Below are positions 6,579 through 8,202 of a stretch of 8,202 nucleotides of DNA, piece by piece. A program made the position numbers and the translations under genes. Numbering within the stretch: position 1 is the first letter of the stretch; each line of letters opens with the position of its first letter. This stretch comes from Bacteroidales bacterium (lineage in GTDB: Bacteria > Bacteroidota > Bacteroidia > Bacteroidales > P3). A model generated the notes under the pieces. It did not search any database. It had not been told where the DNA came from and was given only the letters and a program-made list of their open reading frames with translations. Location: NCBI GenBank assembly GCA_900769785.1, contig CAAGHV010000051.1, positions 1 to 8,202 on the forward strand. Direction: 5' to 3'.

Positions 6579-7670
6579 TTAGAAACCTAATATTTGGCTG
6601 AATAATTTTATAACAATGTCTTCTGAATGATTTTCTAGAAATATTTGTCGGGAATATGTGTTAAACCTTGGTATAGGATTTTCGATAATATCTTGAATCT
6701 TTTGTATAAACTCTTCAGGTGTATTACATTTGCCTCCTACTTTATTATAATCAAGTTTATAGCCTTCAAATGCTTCGTTGGTACCTATTATGTTTTTGCC
6801 ATACATCAAAGATTCGCATGTCTTTACCTTCATTCCTCCACCCGTAAATATAGGCAATATCATTATATCGGCATCTTCAAAATATGGTTCTAAATCAGGA
6901 ACATCACTGAATATTTCTATCTGTTGAGGTATGTTATAATTATCTCTCAATTTATTCATTCCTTTTCCTACTATTTTTACTTCCACATCAACGTGTGGAT
7001 ATACATTCTTTACAAACCAATCAATACCCATGTTATTTGGTGGAAAATAAGCACCTAAGAACAAACATTGCACTTTTTTTCTTGTAAATTCAATAGGATA
7101 TTCTTTTCGATTGTATTTGTCTGTAAAAGTTATTGGAATAACCATATCGGCTTCTCTGTTATATCTTTTATATACAGCTTTTCGATCTCTATCGTTCAGA
7201 ACAATTATAGAGTCGGAATATTTGCAACTATACATATCGTTTTTATCCACGCATCGTAATATTATATTTCTGCCTATCTGATATTTTCCCATTTTTGCAT
7301 TGAAATAATCATATTCGAGATTATGAAAAAAAGATATTACCTTACCTTTGTAATTGTTCTCCTTTAGCTTTTTGGAAATAATTCCGAACACGCTTCGGTC
7401 AATGAAAACGGTGTCGTATTGCATTGAGATATTAGCTATTTCTGAAGTGCGTTTGGGAGATAATCCAAAATAATAGTTCTGTACAAAATAAAATAAACCT
7501 CTAAGATAGTCGAATATTGTCTTCTTTACAGATTCATCGTGGATATAGTATGTCGTTATATTTTCTTTACCAACCAATAATTCCAATGTATTGTAATTGC
7601 GTTGACTACATTGTTCACCACCTTCCAATATGTTTTTCGACTTTTTGTATCGTATAAAAAGAATTTTCAT
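6579..7670 (-). CDS. GT4-type glycosyltransferase (GT-B fold)
   Basis: A 363-residue cytoplasmic or membrane-associated glycosyltransferase, a complete size for the GT-B fold. The N-terminal half begins with a strand MKILFIRYKK and has a G-G-E-Q turn at 17-20, where acceptor and phosphate-loop glycines sit in this fold, followed by F-H-N-L-E-Y-D-Y-F at 115-123. The C-terminal donor-binding half starts near 200 with C-L-F-L-G-A-Y-F-P-P-N-N. It carries the hallmark G-G-G-M-K-V-K-T-C-E-S-L-M-Y-G-K at 277-292, with K281/K283 and E286 in the usual nucleotide-sugar-binding stretch, then I-I-G-T-N-E-A-F-E-G-Y. It probably transfers a sugar from a nucleotide donor to a growing surface glycan. Donor and acceptor cannot be told. 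It lies 12 nt downstream of another glycosyltransferase gene on the same strand, so the two are almost surely one transcript. The ATG at 7670 puts the first beta strand at the N-terminus, as expected. Confidence 0.88.
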   Translation of the reverse strand: MKILFIRYKKSKNILEGGEQCSQRNYNTLELLVGKENITTYYIHDESVKKTIFDYLRGLFYFVQNYYFGLSPKRTSEIANISMQYDTVFIDRSVFGIISKKLKENNYKGKVISFFHNLEYDYFNAKMGKYQIGRNIILRCVDKNDMYSCKYSDSIIVLNDRDRKAVYKRYNREADMVIPITFTDKYNRKEYPIEFTRKKVQCLFLGAYFPPNNMGIDWFVKNVYPHVDVEVKIVGKGMNKLRDNYNIPQQIEIFSDVPDLEPYFEDADIMILPIFTGGGMKVKTCESLMYGKNIIGTNEAFEGYKLDYNKVGGKCNTPEEFIQKIQDIIENPIPRFNTYSRQIFLENHSEDIVIKLFSQILGF

Positions 7671-7682
7671 AATATAAAGTTA

Positions 7683-8202
7683 TTAGTTATTGATTATCTC
7701 TAATACGTATTTTATTCTATTTTCATAGGTATGATTACTATGCACAATTTCATAAGCCGCTTCTGAATATTTCCACGTATCGTTTTTTAATACATTATGT
7801 ATAGTATCAATAAGTTCTTTTTCATCTTTATAGAAAGATATTTCGTTGTTGGGGTATATTTTTTCCAAATATGGATTTGTATCACAAATTTGGTAAGCAC
7901 CGGAGCCCGAAATTTCATATACCTTTGGGTTGGCACCATATACTTGTTGCTCATGATGTATATTTAGTACCACTTTAGAGCGGTTGTAGTAATCGTTTAC
8001 CTGATGGGTAGGTATCGAATGATTGGCATATATGGTTCTTTTTTCTCGAAATAGCCATTTCCAAAAATTCTTATACCATGGTTTATATACACCGAAAATT
8101 TTGATTTTTTTATTTGAGAATTCTTTTACGACAGTATTTATATACTGTTGGCGTTTTTTTGAATTATACAAATCACCAACAAATAAAATATCTATATCTT
8201 TA
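7683..8202 (-). CDS. CgeB-like glycosyltransferase, 5' end outside the window
   Basis: The frame stays open to the right edge, so only the C-terminal part (about 172 residues) is seen. An apparent TTG start at 8171 is internal: the frame continues upstream as K-D-I-D-I-L-F-V-G-D-L-Y-N-S, where D-I-L-F-V-G is the usual opening strand of the C-terminal GT-B domain. Numbering from the first visible residue, Y-A-N-H-S-I-P-T-H-Q-V-N-D-Y-Y-N-R-S-K-V-V-L-N lies at about 58-80. N-P-K-V-Y-E-I-S-G-S-G-A at 91-102 is the donor-binding E-containing motif, and a late H-T-Y-E-N-R at 157-162 is typical of the CgeB/YkvP-like family (PF13524). The role is probably sugar transfer in surface-glycan synthesis; the substrate is unknown. 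It is followed 12 nt later by the second glycosyltransferase. The promoter and N-terminal domain lie outside the window. Confidence 0.82.
   Translation of the reverse strand, partial: KDIDILFVGDLYNSKKRQQYINTVVKEFSNKKIKIFGVYKPWYKNFWKWLFREKRTIYANHSIPTHQVNDYYNRSKVVLNIHHEQQVYGANPKVYEISGSGAYQICDTNPYLEKIYPNNEISFYKDEKELIDTIHNVLKNDTWKYSEAAYEIVHSNHTYENRIKYVLEIINN

Noticed and set aside
8169..8171. TTG as the start codon of the right-hand glycosyltransferase
   Set aside because: The frame is open upstream to the window edge and encodes a conserved-looking strand (DILFVGDL), so the true start is outside.

Overview
The window is AT-rich and reads as ordinary chromosome from a Bacteroidota species, probably order Bacteroidales. 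Three things point there. The leucyl-tRNA synthetase has the Bacteroidota-style insertions. The promoters fit the -33 TTTG / -7 TAnnTTTG pattern of that phylum. The start codons generally lack Shine-Dalgarno sequences. I cannot name the genus.

Layout, left to right. A promoter on the minus strand (4-34) fires out of the left edge. Next is a minus-strand gene for a Wzx-type polysaccharide flippase (48-1538). A 175-bp divergent gap holds a good promoter (about 1624-1655) for a plus-strand run of four genes: two related small exported proteins (1714-2424 and 2516-3205), leuS (3222-6104) and a 56-residue unrecognised protein (6122-6292). The two exported-protein genes are separated by a perfect 15-bp hairpin, and the other gaps are 16-17 nt. 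The run ends at a clear intrinsic terminator (6317-6365). From the right edge, two minus-strand glycosyltransferase genes converge on it: a CgeB-like one cut by the window edge (7683-8202) and a GT4-type one (6579-7670), 12 nt apart. A second hairpin (6514-6555) pairs better in the minus-strand transcript and probably ends this unit.

How the genes relate. The flippase and the two glycosyltransferases belong to surface polysaccharide or glycan synthesis. The right-hand pair looks like the end of a glycan operon continuing beyond the window. leuS is housekeeping. The two exported proteins share sequence landmarks (a G-T-x-x-Y strand near the mature N-terminus, a G-x-K-A-x-K segment and a late L-P-L-E-F motif) and resemble the DUF4412/GLPGLI-like periplasmic proteins common in Bacteroidota. 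Their role is unknown, and their link to leuS may be only shared transcription.

I found no CRISPR array, mobile element, tRNA, rRNA, defence system or clearly new multi-gene system. The items most worth checking are the exported paralog pair with its intercistronic hairpin, the small protein after leuS, and the strand-asymmetric hairpin in the convergent gap.
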